The notes under the pieces: generated by a model
Database searches by the model: none
What the model was told of the DNA's origin: nothing
Seen by the model: the letters and a program-made list of their open reading frames with translations, nothing else
From: Niveispirillum sp.
Lineage (GTDB): Bacteria; Pseudomonadota; Alphaproteobacteria; Azospirillales; Azospirillaceae
Length of the DNA stretch: 5,271 nucleotides
Direction of reading: 5' to 3'
Assembly: GCA_016463045.1 (NCBI GenBank)
Contig: JAEMSB010000354.1
Coordinates: 1 to 5,271 of the forward strand
Translations under genes and position numbers: made by a program
Shown: one piece after another, positions 1 to 5,271 of the stretch
Numbering within the stretch: the stretch's first letter is position 1
Layout: each line of letters opens with the position of its first letter

Positions 1-707
1 GTCAGGAACTTGGCCAGCGCATAGGCCCAGGTCTCCCGCCGCGTGACCAGCACGCCCCAGCCGACCTTGCCCGACGGATCGGCGGGGTCGGAGCGGATAT
101 GGGCCAGTTCTTCCGCCGTCACGCCCTTATGCTGATCTGGCGTGCGGTAGAAGGCGAGCCAGGCGGCCAGCCAGATGAAGGACAAGAGGCCCGTCACCAC
201 AAACGCCGCCTGCCAGCCCCAGGTGATGGTGATGACCGGCACGATCAGCGGCGTGATGATGGCGCCGATATTGGCCCCGGCATTGAACACGCCAACCGCC
301 AGCGCCCGTTCCTGCTTGGGGAACCAGTCGGCCACGGCCTTCAGCCCCGCCGGGAAGTTGCCCGCCTCACCGGCACCTAAAAACAGGCGGGCCAGCATGA
401 ACTGCGTGAGGGTGGAGGCGGCGGCATGGGCGATATGAGCCAGGTTCCAGACCGTGAAGGCCAGCGCATAGCCCCAGCGCGCGCCGATCACATCGATGAA
501 CCGCCCGAACAGCAGGTAACAGACGGCATAGGCCGCCTGGAACACAAAGACAATGTCGGCGTAGTCCGTTTCCGTCCACCCGAACTCCACCGACAAGGTC
601 GGCTTCAGCAGGCCCAGCATCTGCCGGTCGACATAGTTGATCACCGTGGCCGCGAACAGCAGCGCCACGACAATCCAACGTCGGCCAAGGCGAGGAGTGG
701 TGGGCAT
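1..707 (-). CDS. exuT: ExuT-like MFS hexuronate transporter (3' part missing)
   Basis: This is the N-terminal 235 residues of a major facilitator superfamily permease of the anion:cation symporter family, which runs off the left edge; relatives are about 420-450 aa. It probably imports glucuronate or galacturonate with protons across the inner membrane. The sequence shows a short cytoplasmic N-terminus and TM1 (about 11-30) ending in INYVDRQ. The MFS loop motif GRFIDVIGAR lies at 68-77, and the family signature GEAGNFPAGLKAVADWFP at 113-130, followed by FNAGANIGA. About six membrane segments are present, up to residue 187, then the start of the central loop. D27 and E114 have the same 87-residue spacing as the proton-coupling Asp46 and Glu133 of E. 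coli DgoT. The ATG is preceded by AAGGA (723-719) with an 11-nt spacer. It follows manD on the same strand after 182 nt containing a REP pair, so it is probably the third gene of the operon. Exact substrate (hexuronate versus another sugar acid) is inferred from context. Confidence 0.9.
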   Translation of the reverse strand, partial: MPTTPRLGRRWIVVALLFAATVINYVDRQMLGLLKPTLSVEFGWTETDYADIVFVFQAAYAVCYLLFGRFIDVIGARWGYALAFTVWNLAHIAHAAASTLTQFMLARLFLGAGEAGNFPAGLKAVADWFPKQERALAVGVFNAGANIGAIITPLIVPVITITWGWQAAFVVTGLLSFIWLAAWLAFYRTPDQHKGVTAEELAHIRSDPADPSGKVGWGVLVTRRETWAYALAKFL

Positions 708-791
708 CAGCGGGTGGTTCCTTCGGGGTAAGCAAAGGCGTTCACCGGCGCGGGGGCGCGACGGTGGGGGGAAGGTCGGAATGGAAAATCC

Positions 792-888
792 GCCGTAGGT
801 CAGGTCGAGCCGAAGGCGAGCCCTGACAGATAAGGCTTTCAATCCTTTACCGTCAGGGCGGGGCTCACGCCCCGACCTGACCTACGGC
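792..888. repeat. REPIN-like pair of inverted REP hairpins between manD and exuT
   Basis: Two related palindromic units face each other. Their outer 16 bp are perfect inverted repeats: GCCGTAGGTCAGGTCG at 792-807 and its complement at 873-888. Each unit starts with GTAG (795-798 on +; 885-882 on -), directly followed by a hairpin with stem GTCAGG/CCTGAC (799-804 with 822-827; 852-857 with 876-881). The right hairpin has an inner stem CGGGGC/GCCCCG (859-864, 869-874) closed by a TCAC loop. The left unit has a weaker inner stem around GCC-GAA-GGC. A GTAG head plus a palindrome, paired in inverted orientation, is the form of REP elements mobilised by RAYT (TnpA-REP) transposases. The right edge stops 1 nt short of the manD stop codon. 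No T-run follows, so it does not look like an intrinsic terminator. It could protect the upstream mRNA 3' end or weaken expression of the transporter gene. Confidence 0.8.
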
Positions 889-889
889 C

Positions 890-2098
890 TCACCAATCCC
901 ACATGCTGCCATCCCGCAGTCTGGCGACTGGCAGGTAGGCTTGCGTGTAGGGGTACTTCTTTGCCAGTTCCTCATCGATATCCACCCCATGGCCGGGGGC
1001 CTCGCCGGGTTGCAGGTAGCCATCCTTGAAGCTGTAGGCATGGGGGAAGTCCGCGTCGGTTTCCGGCGCGTGGATCATGTATTCCTGGATGCCGAAATTC
1101 GGGACCCAGGTATCAAAGTGCAGGGCCGTGCCCATGCAGACGGGCGACAGGTCGGTGGCACCATGGAAGCCGGTGCGCACCTGATATAGCTCCGCCAGCG
1201 CTGCGATGCGGCGCAGATGCGTGATGCCGCCGGCATGCACGATGGTGGCGCGGATATAGTCGATCAGCTGGTTCTGGATCAGCTCGCGGCAATCATGGAT
1301 AGAGTTGAACACTTCCCCCACCGCCACCGGTGTTACCGTATGCTGCCGGATCAGGCGGAACGCCTCCTGGTTTTCCGCCGGCGTCGGGTCCTCCATCCAG
1401 AACAGGCGATAGGGTTCCAACGACTTGCCCAGCCGGGCCGCCTCGATTGGGGTCAGGCGGTGATGCACATCATGCAGCAGATGAAGATCCCAGCCGAACC
1501 GATCGCGCGCCGCCGCGAACAGCTTGGGTGCGAAATCCAGATAGGGTTCTGTGGCCCACAGGCTTTCATCCGGCATGGTGGCGCGGATGGCGGGTTCATA
1601 CGAACCGCCCTTGGGCACGCCATAGACCTTGTCCAGGCCCGGCACGCCGGCCTGTACGCGGATGGCCTTGAAGCCCTTCTCCTTGTACTGGGCCACACGG
1701 TCCATCGCCTCTTCGATGTCGCGGCCATTGGCATGGCTGTAGACCATGACGCCGTCACGGCTTTTCCCGCCCAGAAGCTGATAGAGCGGCATGCCCGCCG
1801 CCTTGGCCTTGATATCCCACAGGGCGGTATCGACCGCCGCGATGGCCGACATGGTGACCGGCCCGCGCCGCCAATAGGCGCCCTTGTAGAGATACTGCCA
1901 GATATCCTCGATCTGATGCGGGTCGCGACCGATCAGGCAGGGGATGACATGATTGGTCAGATAGGATTCCACCGCCAGCTCGCGCCCGTTCAGGGTCGCG
2001 TCACCGATACCGTACACGCCCTCATCCGTGACGATCTTCAGCGTCACGAAGTTGCGTCCCGGTGAGGTGACGATGCAATAGGCGTTGGTAATGCGCAT
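890..2098 (-). CDS. manD: D-mannonate dehydratase, enolase superfamily (ManD/RspA type)
   Basis: This 402-aa cytoplasmic enzyme dehydrates D-mannonate to 2-keto-3-deoxy-D-gluconate in the glucuronate (Ashwell) pathway. It has the enolase-superfamily fold: an N-terminal capping domain (about 1-110) and a TIM barrel (about 120-400). Length and residue numbers match the Novosphingobium aromaticivorans enzyme. Mg2+ ligands are D210, E236 and E262. The catalytic pair is Y159 (with R147) and H212, and further active-site positions are R283, H312 and E339. The protein ends in W402. A314 sits in FHGATD, where as I recall the efficient mannonate dehydratases carry Ala and poorly active relatives carry Pro. 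The ATG at 2098 is chosen because GGAG (2108-2105) lies 6 nt upstream and the family begins with MRI; the frame stays open to 2260, but that extension lies inside the regulator gene and is low-complexity Arg/Pro/Cys. It starts 25 nt after the regulator stop, so the two are very likely cotranscribed. The stop is TGA. Confidence 0.97.
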   Translation of the reverse strand: MRITNAYCIVTSPGRNFVTLKIVTDEGVYGIGDATLNGRELAVESYLTNHVIPCLIGRDPHQIEDIWQYLYKGAYWRRGPVTMSAIAAVDTALWDIKAKAAGMPLYQLLGGKSRDGVMVYSHANGRDIEEAMDRVAQYKEKGFKAIRVQAGVPGLDKVYGVPKGGSYEPAIRATMPDESLWATEPYLDFAPKLFAAARDRFGWDLHLLHDVHHRLTPIEAARLGKSLEPYRLFWMEDPTPAENQEAFRLIRQHTVTPVAVGEVFNSIHDCRELIQNQLIDYIRATIVHAGGITHLRRIAALAELYQVRTGFHGATDLSPVCMGTALHFDTWVPNFGIQEYMIHAPETDADFPHAYSFKDGYLQPGEAPGHGVDIDEELAKKYPYTQAYLPVARLRDGSMWDW

Positions 2099-2123
2099 CA
2101 GCGGCTCCGGCGGACAAAACGCC

Positions 2124-2849
2124 CTATGGCGCGTCCGGAATGTCATGGTTGAACAGGGCGGGGAACCGCTTCTCCAGCTCCGGCAGAGAGGCCAGGATTT
2201 CCCGCAGGTGCAGACGCATGGCCGCCTGCGCCGCGTCGGCGTCATGGGCGGCAATGGCATCCACGATGGATGTATGCTGCGCGATCAGGCGCGGCAGCGG
2301 TGTCGCGTCAGGCATAGACAGGTACCGCACGCGGTCCATCTGTGCCTTGGTTTCCTCCACCACGCGCCAGGCATAGTCACAGCCGACGGACATGGCGATG
2401 GACCGGTGCAATGCCTCGTCCAACTCCATAAAGCGGCCATTGTCGCGATCCTCGATGGCAATCGCCTGCTGCTTCAGGTTGGCGCGGAATTCCTCGATAT
2501 GGCGGGGGCTGGCCTCTGCCGCGGCGCGGGCCGCAACCGCCACTTCCACCGCCTCACGCACGAAACGGGCATCGAAGACCTGTTTGACGGAGATCTTCAC
2601 GATAAAAGAACCGCGCTGCGGCTTGATCTGCAACAGGCCGGCATCCGCCAGCTTGATGAAGGCCTCCCGCACCGGCTGACGGCTGACGCCCAGCTGGTCG
2701 GCGATTTCCTGTTCCGAAAGGGCCTGCCCCGGCAGGAACACCATGCGGACAATGGCACGGCGCAACTCCCGGAAGACGCGGCGCGCCACCGGCTCATTGC
2801 TGTCCATGTCGATCGGCCACAGGCCGGGCCTTTCCTGGTCCCGTTCCAC
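2124..2849 (-). CDS. GntR-family regulator, FadR subfamily with FCD domain
   Basis: This is a probable local, ligand-responsive transcription factor for the hexuronate genes. The N-terminal winged helix-turn-helix spans about residues 18-85: LSEQEIADQLGVSRQPVREA is the HTH core and PQRGSFIVKIS the wing. An all-helical FCD effector domain follows (about 92-225). The usual FCD metal-site residues are visible as D144, H148, H192 and H214, with D144 and H148 in the D-x3-H pattern. Effector candidates from the pathway are fructuronate, mannonate or glucuronate; the sequence does not decide. The GTG start at 2849 is preferred because AGGGAG (2863-2858) lies 8 nt upstream. A GTG three codons earlier (2858) overlaps that site, and the first internal ATG (2807) has no good ribosome site. 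It heads the leftward operon with manD (25-nt gap) and probably controls its own promoter. It resembles UxuR/ExuR-type regulators in role, but orthology is not established, so no symbol is given. Confidence 0.93.
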   Translation of the reverse strand: MERDQERPGLWPIDMDSNEPVARRVFRELRRAIVRMVFLPGQALSEQEIADQLGVSRQPVREAFIKLADAGLLQIKPQRGSFIVKISVKQVFDARFVREAVEVAVAARAAAEASPRHIEEFRANLKQQAIAIEDRDNGRFMELDEALHRSIAMSVGCDYAWRVVEETKAQMDRVRYLSMPDATPLPRLIAQHTSIVDAIAAHDADAAQAAMRLHLREILASLPELEKRFPALFNHDIPDAP

Positions 2850-2945
2850 CCGTTCCACTCCCTGTCATTCATTCCCGAACTCTGCACCCGTCACCGGGTA
2901 GAGCGTCGGCGGCAATCATAGCGTCGTCGTTGCCGTTACCATTCA

Positions 2946-2973
2946 TGTATACTACCATACCAGAAAGGGTCAA
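2946..2973 (-). promoter_or_regulatory. Candidate sigma70-like promoter of the regulator-manD-exuT operon
   Basis: On the minus strand, TTGACC (2973-2968, 5/6 match to TTGACA) is followed after 16 nt by TATACA (2951-2946, 4/6 match to TATAAT). Transcription would start near 2939, giving a leader of about 90 nt before the GTG. The -35 box and spacer lie entirely inside direct repeat copy A, so any protein bound to the repeat would cover the promoter. The leader holds a small hairpin ACCCG-TCAC-CGGGT (2886-2899) of unknown meaning. This is a pattern match only, and alphaproteobacterial promoters are loosely conserved. Confidence 0.5.
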
Positions 2974-2975
2974 GC
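2949..2975. repeat. Direct repeat copy A, candidate regulator-binding site
   Basis: This 27-bp unit begins ATACTACCATACCAG and ends AAGGGTC-A-AGC. Copy B at 3106-3132 differs at only two positions (25/27), in the same orientation. The unit includes CTACCAT, also found in the inverted repeat at the aguA promoter. Read on the minus strand it gives CTGGTATGGTAGTAT, in which TGGTA half-sites recall FadR-type GntR operators, although the unit is not a clean palindrome. Its position over the leftward promoter makes autoregulation by the adjacent GntR protein the simplest explanation. Confidence 0.65.
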
Positions 2976-2980
2976 GCGAA

Positions 2981-2994
2981 TGTTAGCGGTAAAA
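2981..2994. promoter_or_regulatory. LacI-family operator-like box 1
   Basis: TGTTAGCGGTAAAA matches the LacI-family operator pattern TGNTANCGNTANCA at all specified positions but one (final CA is AA). It lies just upstream of the candidate leftward -35 element, 5 bp beyond direct repeat copy A. No LacI-family gene is present in the window, so the regulator would be encoded elsewhere. It is a weaker match than box 2, and a chance occurrence is possible. Confidence 0.45.
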
Positions 2995-3105
2995 TGATTC
3001 CGCCGCTGCGCCGGTAGTTCGCGCCTGGCCCGGACCATGTGAGGCAATGATCCGCGGAATATCGCGATCCATGGCCGATATGCCCGTTGCCGTTTTGCGA
3101 CATCC

Positions 3106-3132
3106 ATACTACCATACCAGCAAGGGTCGAGC
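3106..3132. repeat. Direct repeat copy B, candidate regulator-binding site
   Basis: This is the second copy of the 27-bp unit, 157 bp downstream of copy A, with A-to-C and A-to-G differences at 3121 and 3129. It sits 16 bp upstream of the candidate -35 box of the aguA promoter. Read on the minus strand the copy keeps a degenerate promoter shape (TCGACC, 16 nt, TATGGA), so a second weak leftward promoter is possible. The spacing between copies is close to 15 turns of B-form DNA. Confidence 0.65.
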
Positions 3133-3148
3133 ACCCTCTTGCGGAATC

Positions 3149-3176
3149 TTGATAGCGCTACCATAGTTCCCACAAT
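3149..3176 (+). promoter_or_regulatory. Candidate sigma70-like promoter of aguA
   Basis: TTGATA (3149-3154, 5/6 match to TTGACA) is followed after 16 nt by CACAAT (3171-3176, 4/6 match to TATAAT). Transcription would begin near 3183, leaving an 80-nt leader before the aguA ATG. The -35 box overlaps LacI-type box 2, and the CTACCAT inverted repeat covers the spacer and -10 box, so binding at either would be expected to block RNA polymerase. Pattern match only. Confidence 0.45.
3150..3163. promoter_or_regulatory. LacI-family operator-like box 2 (XylR-type)
   Basis: TGATAGCGCTACCA fits every specified base of the LacI-family pattern TGNTANCGNTANCA. It is a near-perfect palindrome with one mismatched pair and contains the 8-bp palindrome TAGCGCTA. 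It closely resembles the xyl box TGGTAGCGCTAACA reported for xylan and xylose genes of Xanthomonas. It overlaps the candidate -35 element of aguA, a typical repressor position. Control by an unlinked XylR-like LacI-family protein would tie alpha-glucuronidase to xylan use. Confidence 0.65.
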
Positions 3177-3181
3177 GGTAG
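3158..3181. promoter_or_regulatory. Inverted repeat CTACCAT-N10-ATGGTAG over the aguA promoter
   Basis: Two perfect 7-bp half-sites (3158-3164 and 3175-3181) are separated by 10 bp. The CTACCAT half-site also occurs in direct repeat copies A (2952-2958) and B (3109-3115), so one protein could recognise all of them. The left half overlaps LacI-type box 2, so two regulators could compete here. The local GntR protein is the obvious candidate, unproven. Confidence 0.5.
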
Positions 3182-3262
3182 GGCGCTGATCATCCCCCAC
3201 CCAACCCCGAAACGGGGCCAAGTACATGACCGGTCGATACAGGCCGGCGGCAGGGAGGAAAA

Positions 3263-5271
3263 ATGCGAGTGATTGCACGCCTGCTGGCAGGGCTGCTGCT
3301 GGCCGCCAGCCTGCTGGGCTCCGCCCATGCGGAAGACGGCTATGATCTGTGGCTGCGGTTCCGACCGCTGACCGGTGCCGCGCTCTCCCAGACGGAAACA
3401 CGCCTGGGCAGCATTGAGGCGGCAGATGTCAATGACACCGCCGTGGTGGAACTGTCGCGCGGCCTGTCGGGCCTGCTGGGTAAGCCGGTATCGGTGGTCC
3501 CCGGTGGCAAGGTGCTGTTGGGCACCCCCAATGATCCCGCCATCAAGGCATTGGGCCTGGACCTGGGCGGGCTTGGCCCTGACGGCTATGTCATCCGCAG
3601 TGTCGGCGACCGCACGGTAATTGCCGGCGGGTCGCGTACGGGCCTGCTCTATGGCGTTTTCCACCTGCTGCGTCTGGCGCAGGAAACGGCGCCACTGGCC
3701 ACGCTGAATGTACGGGAAGTGCCGAAGATCGACCGCCGCATTCTGAACCACTGGGACAATATGGACCGCTATGTGGAGCGGGGGTACGCGGGCGAATCGA
3801 TCTGGGACTGGCACAAGCTGCCGGACTGGAAGGACCCGCGCTATACCGACTATGCCCGCGCCAATGCGTCCATTGGCATCAACGGCACCGTCCTGAACAA
3901 TGTGAATGCCAACGCCACCATCCTGACCCGGCCCTATCTGGAAAAGGTCGCGGCCCTGGCGGCGGTTTTCCGGCCCTATGGCATCCGCGTCTATCTGACG
4001 GCCCGATTCTCCGCGCCCAAGGAAATCGGCGGCCTGCCCCATGCTGACCCGGCCGACCCCGCGGTCGCGGCGTGGTGGAAGGCCAAGGCGGATGAGATCT
4101 ATTCCATCATCCCCGATTTTGGTGGCTTCCTGGTGAAGGCCAATTCGGAAGGCCAGCCCGGCCCGCAGGATTATGGCCGCACCCATGCCGACGGCGCCAA
4201 CATGCTGGCCGATGCGGTAGCCCCGCATGGCGGCATCGTCATGTGGCGGGCCTTCGTCTACAGCCACGAAACACCCGACGACCGCGCCAAACAGGCCTAT
4301 ACGGAGTTCGTGCCGCTGGATGGCAAGTTCCGCGACAATGTCCTGGTGCAGGTTAAGAACGGCGCCATCGATTTCCAGCCGCGTGAACCGTTCCATCCGC
4401 TGTTCGGCGCCATGCCGAAGACGCCGCTGATGATGGAATTCCAGATCACCAAGGAATATCTGGGCTTTGCCACCCATCTGGCCTATCTGGCGCCGATGTG
4501 GAAGGAGGTGCTGGACGCCGACACCTACCGCCCGAAAAAGGGTTCGACGGTCGCCAAGGTGGTGGATGGTAGCCTGGATCGACATAAGCTGTCGGCCATG
4601 GCTGGCGTCGCCAATATCGGCAGCGACCGCAACTGGTCCGGTTCCACCTTCGATCAGGCCAACTGGTACGCCTATGGCCGTCTGGCCTGGAACCATGACC
4701 TGACGTCCGCCGCCATCGCACGCGAATGGGCCGCCGCCACCTTTAGCCCCGATCCGGCCATTATCGACCCGATCCTGTCCATGATGATGCCCTCGCATCA
4801 GGCCGTGGTGGATTACATGACGCCCATCGGCCTGCACCATTTGATGGGCCGGGGGCATCATTATGGCCCGGCGCCATGGGTGGCTGGCGGTCCGCGCGCC
4901 GACTGGACATCGGTCTATTACCACCGCGCCACCAAGGACGGGATCGGTTTCGACCGCACGCGCAAGGGTACGGGGGCCGTGGACCAGTACGCAAAAGTCT
5001 GGGCGGACCGGTTCGACAAGGTGAAGACCACGCCACCGGAATTCCTGCTCTGGTTCCATCATGTCGGCTGGCAGGAGAAGCTGTCCACGGGACGCACGCT
5101 CTGGGCCGAACTGCTGTACCGCTATGGTCAGGGTATCGACAGCGTCGCCAGCATGCGCCGCACCTGGGATGGCTTGCGCGGCAAGGTCGATGAGGACCGC
5201 TGGCAGCAGACTGCCGCCTTCCTGTCCATCCAGCAGAAGGAGGCCCAGTGGTGGCGTGATGCCAGCGTCGC
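3263..5271 (+). CDS. aguA: GH67 alpha-glucuronidase, secreted (3' end missing)
   Basis: This glycoside hydrolase family 67 enzyme removes D-glucuronic or 4-O-methyl-glucuronic acid from the non-reducing-end xylose of glucuronoxylan oligosaccharides. 669 codons are visible; relatives are about 680-730 aa, so only the C-terminal tail is cut off. A signal peptide is clear: MR-R start, hydrophobic core at 7-19 and an AHA|ED cleavage site after residue 23, pointing to the periplasm or outer membrane. The N-terminal domain (about 25-150) is followed by the TIM barrel (about 155-480) and the helical C-terminal domain. VKANSEGQPGP carries the likely acid E296, and NGAIDFQPREPF and EFQITKEYLG carry the likely base pair D370 and E398, with the same 28-residue spacing as D365/E393 in the Cellvibrio enzyme. 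The ATG has AGGGAGG (3252-3258) 4 nt upstream. It is divergent from the mannonate operon and shares its control region. Confidence 0.97.
   Translation, partial: MRVIARLLAGLLLAASLLGSAHAEDGYDLWLRFRPLTGAALSQTETRLGSIEAADVNDTAVVELSRGLSGLLGKPVSVVPGGKVLLGTPNDPAIKALGLDLGGLGPDGYVIRSVGDRTVIAGGSRTGLLYGVFHLLRLAQETAPLATLNVREVPKIDRRILNHWDNMDRYVERGYAGESIWDWHKLPDWKDPRYTDYARANASIGINGTVLNNVNANATILTRPYLEKVAALAAVFRPYGIRVYLTARFSAPKEIGGLPHADPADPAVAAWWKAKADEIYSIIPDFGGFLVKANSEGQPGPQDYGRTHADGANMLADAVAPHGGIVMWRAFVYSHETPDDRAKQAYTEFVPLDGKFRDNVLVQVKNGAIDFQPREPFHPLFGAMPKTPLMMEFQITKEYLGFATHLAYLAPMWKEVLDADTYRPKKGSTVAKVVDGSLDRHKLSAMAGVANIGSDRNWSGSTFDQANWYAYGRLAWNHDLTSAAIAREWAAATFSPDPAIIDPILSMMMPSHQAVVDYMTPIGLHHLMGRGHHYGPAPWVAGGPRADWTSVYYHRATKDGIGFDRTRKGTGAVDQYAKVWADRFDKVKTTPPEFLLWFHHVGWQEKLSTGRTLWAELLYRYGQGIDSVASMRRTWDGLRGKVDEDRWQQTAAFLSIQQKEAQWWRDASV

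Larger units (their letters stand above)
2859..3262. other. Divergent intergenic control region, no gene
   Basis: About 400 nt separate the regulator start from aguA. The region holds the candidate promoters for both directions, the two 27-bp direct repeats, two LacI-type boxes and the CTACCAT inverted repeat, listed separately. Between about 2995 and 3105 nothing convincing was found: no tRNA, riboswitch core or credible small gene. Its base composition is more AT-rich around the repeats than in the flanking genes, as expected for promoters. Confidence 0.75.

Noticed and set aside
852..881. Strong hairpin as a rho-independent terminator after manD
   Set aside because: No T-run follows on either strand, and the hairpin is one unit of an inverted GTAG-headed pair, which fits a REP element better.
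1217..2065. Open reading frame of 282 codons on the plus strand opposite manD
   Set aside because: It mirrors manD, shows no domain and has Arg/His/Asp-rich composition; manD matches its family residue by residue.
2099..2260. N-terminal extension of manD by 54 codons
   Set aside because: The extension lies inside the regulator gene, is Arg/Pro/Cys-rich and would make the protein longer than the family; the ATG at 2098 has a good ribosome site.
2085..2921. Open reading frame of 278 codons on the plus strand opposite the GntR gene
   Set aside because: Antisense shadow of the regulator, no ribosome site or domain of its own.
3038..3054. CRP-like half-site TGTGA in the intergenic region
   Set aside because: The second half (TCACA) is missing, and the match is no better than chance.
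3047..3072. Imperfect inverted repeat around CCGCGG and GCGATCC in the control region
   Set aside because: The arms contain a shift and mismatches, and short GC-rich palindromes are common at this base composition.
2970..3401. 143-codon minus-strand open reading frame across the control region and the start of aguA
   Set aside because: It crosses both promoters and the aguA signal peptide region, with biased composition and no domain.
3158..5062. Open reading frame of 634 codons on the minus strand opposite aguA
   Set aside because: It lies antisense to a clearly conserved GH67 gene. Its composition is rich in His, Arg, Gly and Gln with no recognisable domain, as expected from the high-GC third positions of the opposite strand.

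Overview
The window looks like a piece of an alphaproteobacterial chromosome. It is GC-rich, the genes are tightly packed, and its enolase-superfamily D-mannonate dehydratase can be aligned residue for residue with the characterised Novosphingobium aromaticivorans enzyme. A plant-biomass-degrading member of the Rhodospirillales, Sphingomonadales or Caulobacterales is plausible, but the genus cannot be fixed from the sequence. All recognised genes belong to one theme: release and catabolism of (4-O-methyl-)glucuronate side chains of glucuronoxylan.

Layout. Three genes run leftward (minus strand). In transcription order they are a FadR/FCD-type GntR regulator (2849-2124), D-mannonate dehydratase manD (2098-890) and an ExuT-like MFS hexuronate transporter that runs off the left edge (707 to <1). 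One gene runs rightward: a secreted GH67 alpha-glucuronidase, aguA (3263 to >5271), missing only its extreme C-terminus. The 400-nt region between the regulator and aguA is a divergent control region. The 182-nt gap between manD and the transporter gene is largely filled by a pair of inverted REP-like hairpins headed by GTAG (REPIN-type element).

How the genes fit together (inference from family knowledge). The periplasmic GH67 enzyme would remove glucuronic or methylglucuronic acid from the end of xylan oligosaccharides. The ExuT-like permease would import the hexuronate. After isomerisation and reduction by UxaC- and UxuB-type enzymes, which are not in this window, ManD dehydrates D-mannonate to 2-keto-3-deoxygluconate for the Entner-Doudoroff route. 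The GntR regulator probably senses a pathway intermediate.

The least ordinary part is the divergent control region. It holds a 27-bp imperfect direct repeat (25/27 identical, copies 157 bp apart), two 14-bp boxes matching the LacI-family operator pattern TGNTANCGNTANCA (13/14 and 14/14), and an inverted repeat CTACCAT-N10-ATGGTAG whose half-site also lies in both direct repeats. Sigma70-like promoters coincide with these elements on both sides. This suggests joint control by the local GntR regulator and an unlinked LacI-family (XylR-like) regulator, possibly with looping. No wholly new type of system, RNA gene, CRISPR array or insertion sequence was seen.
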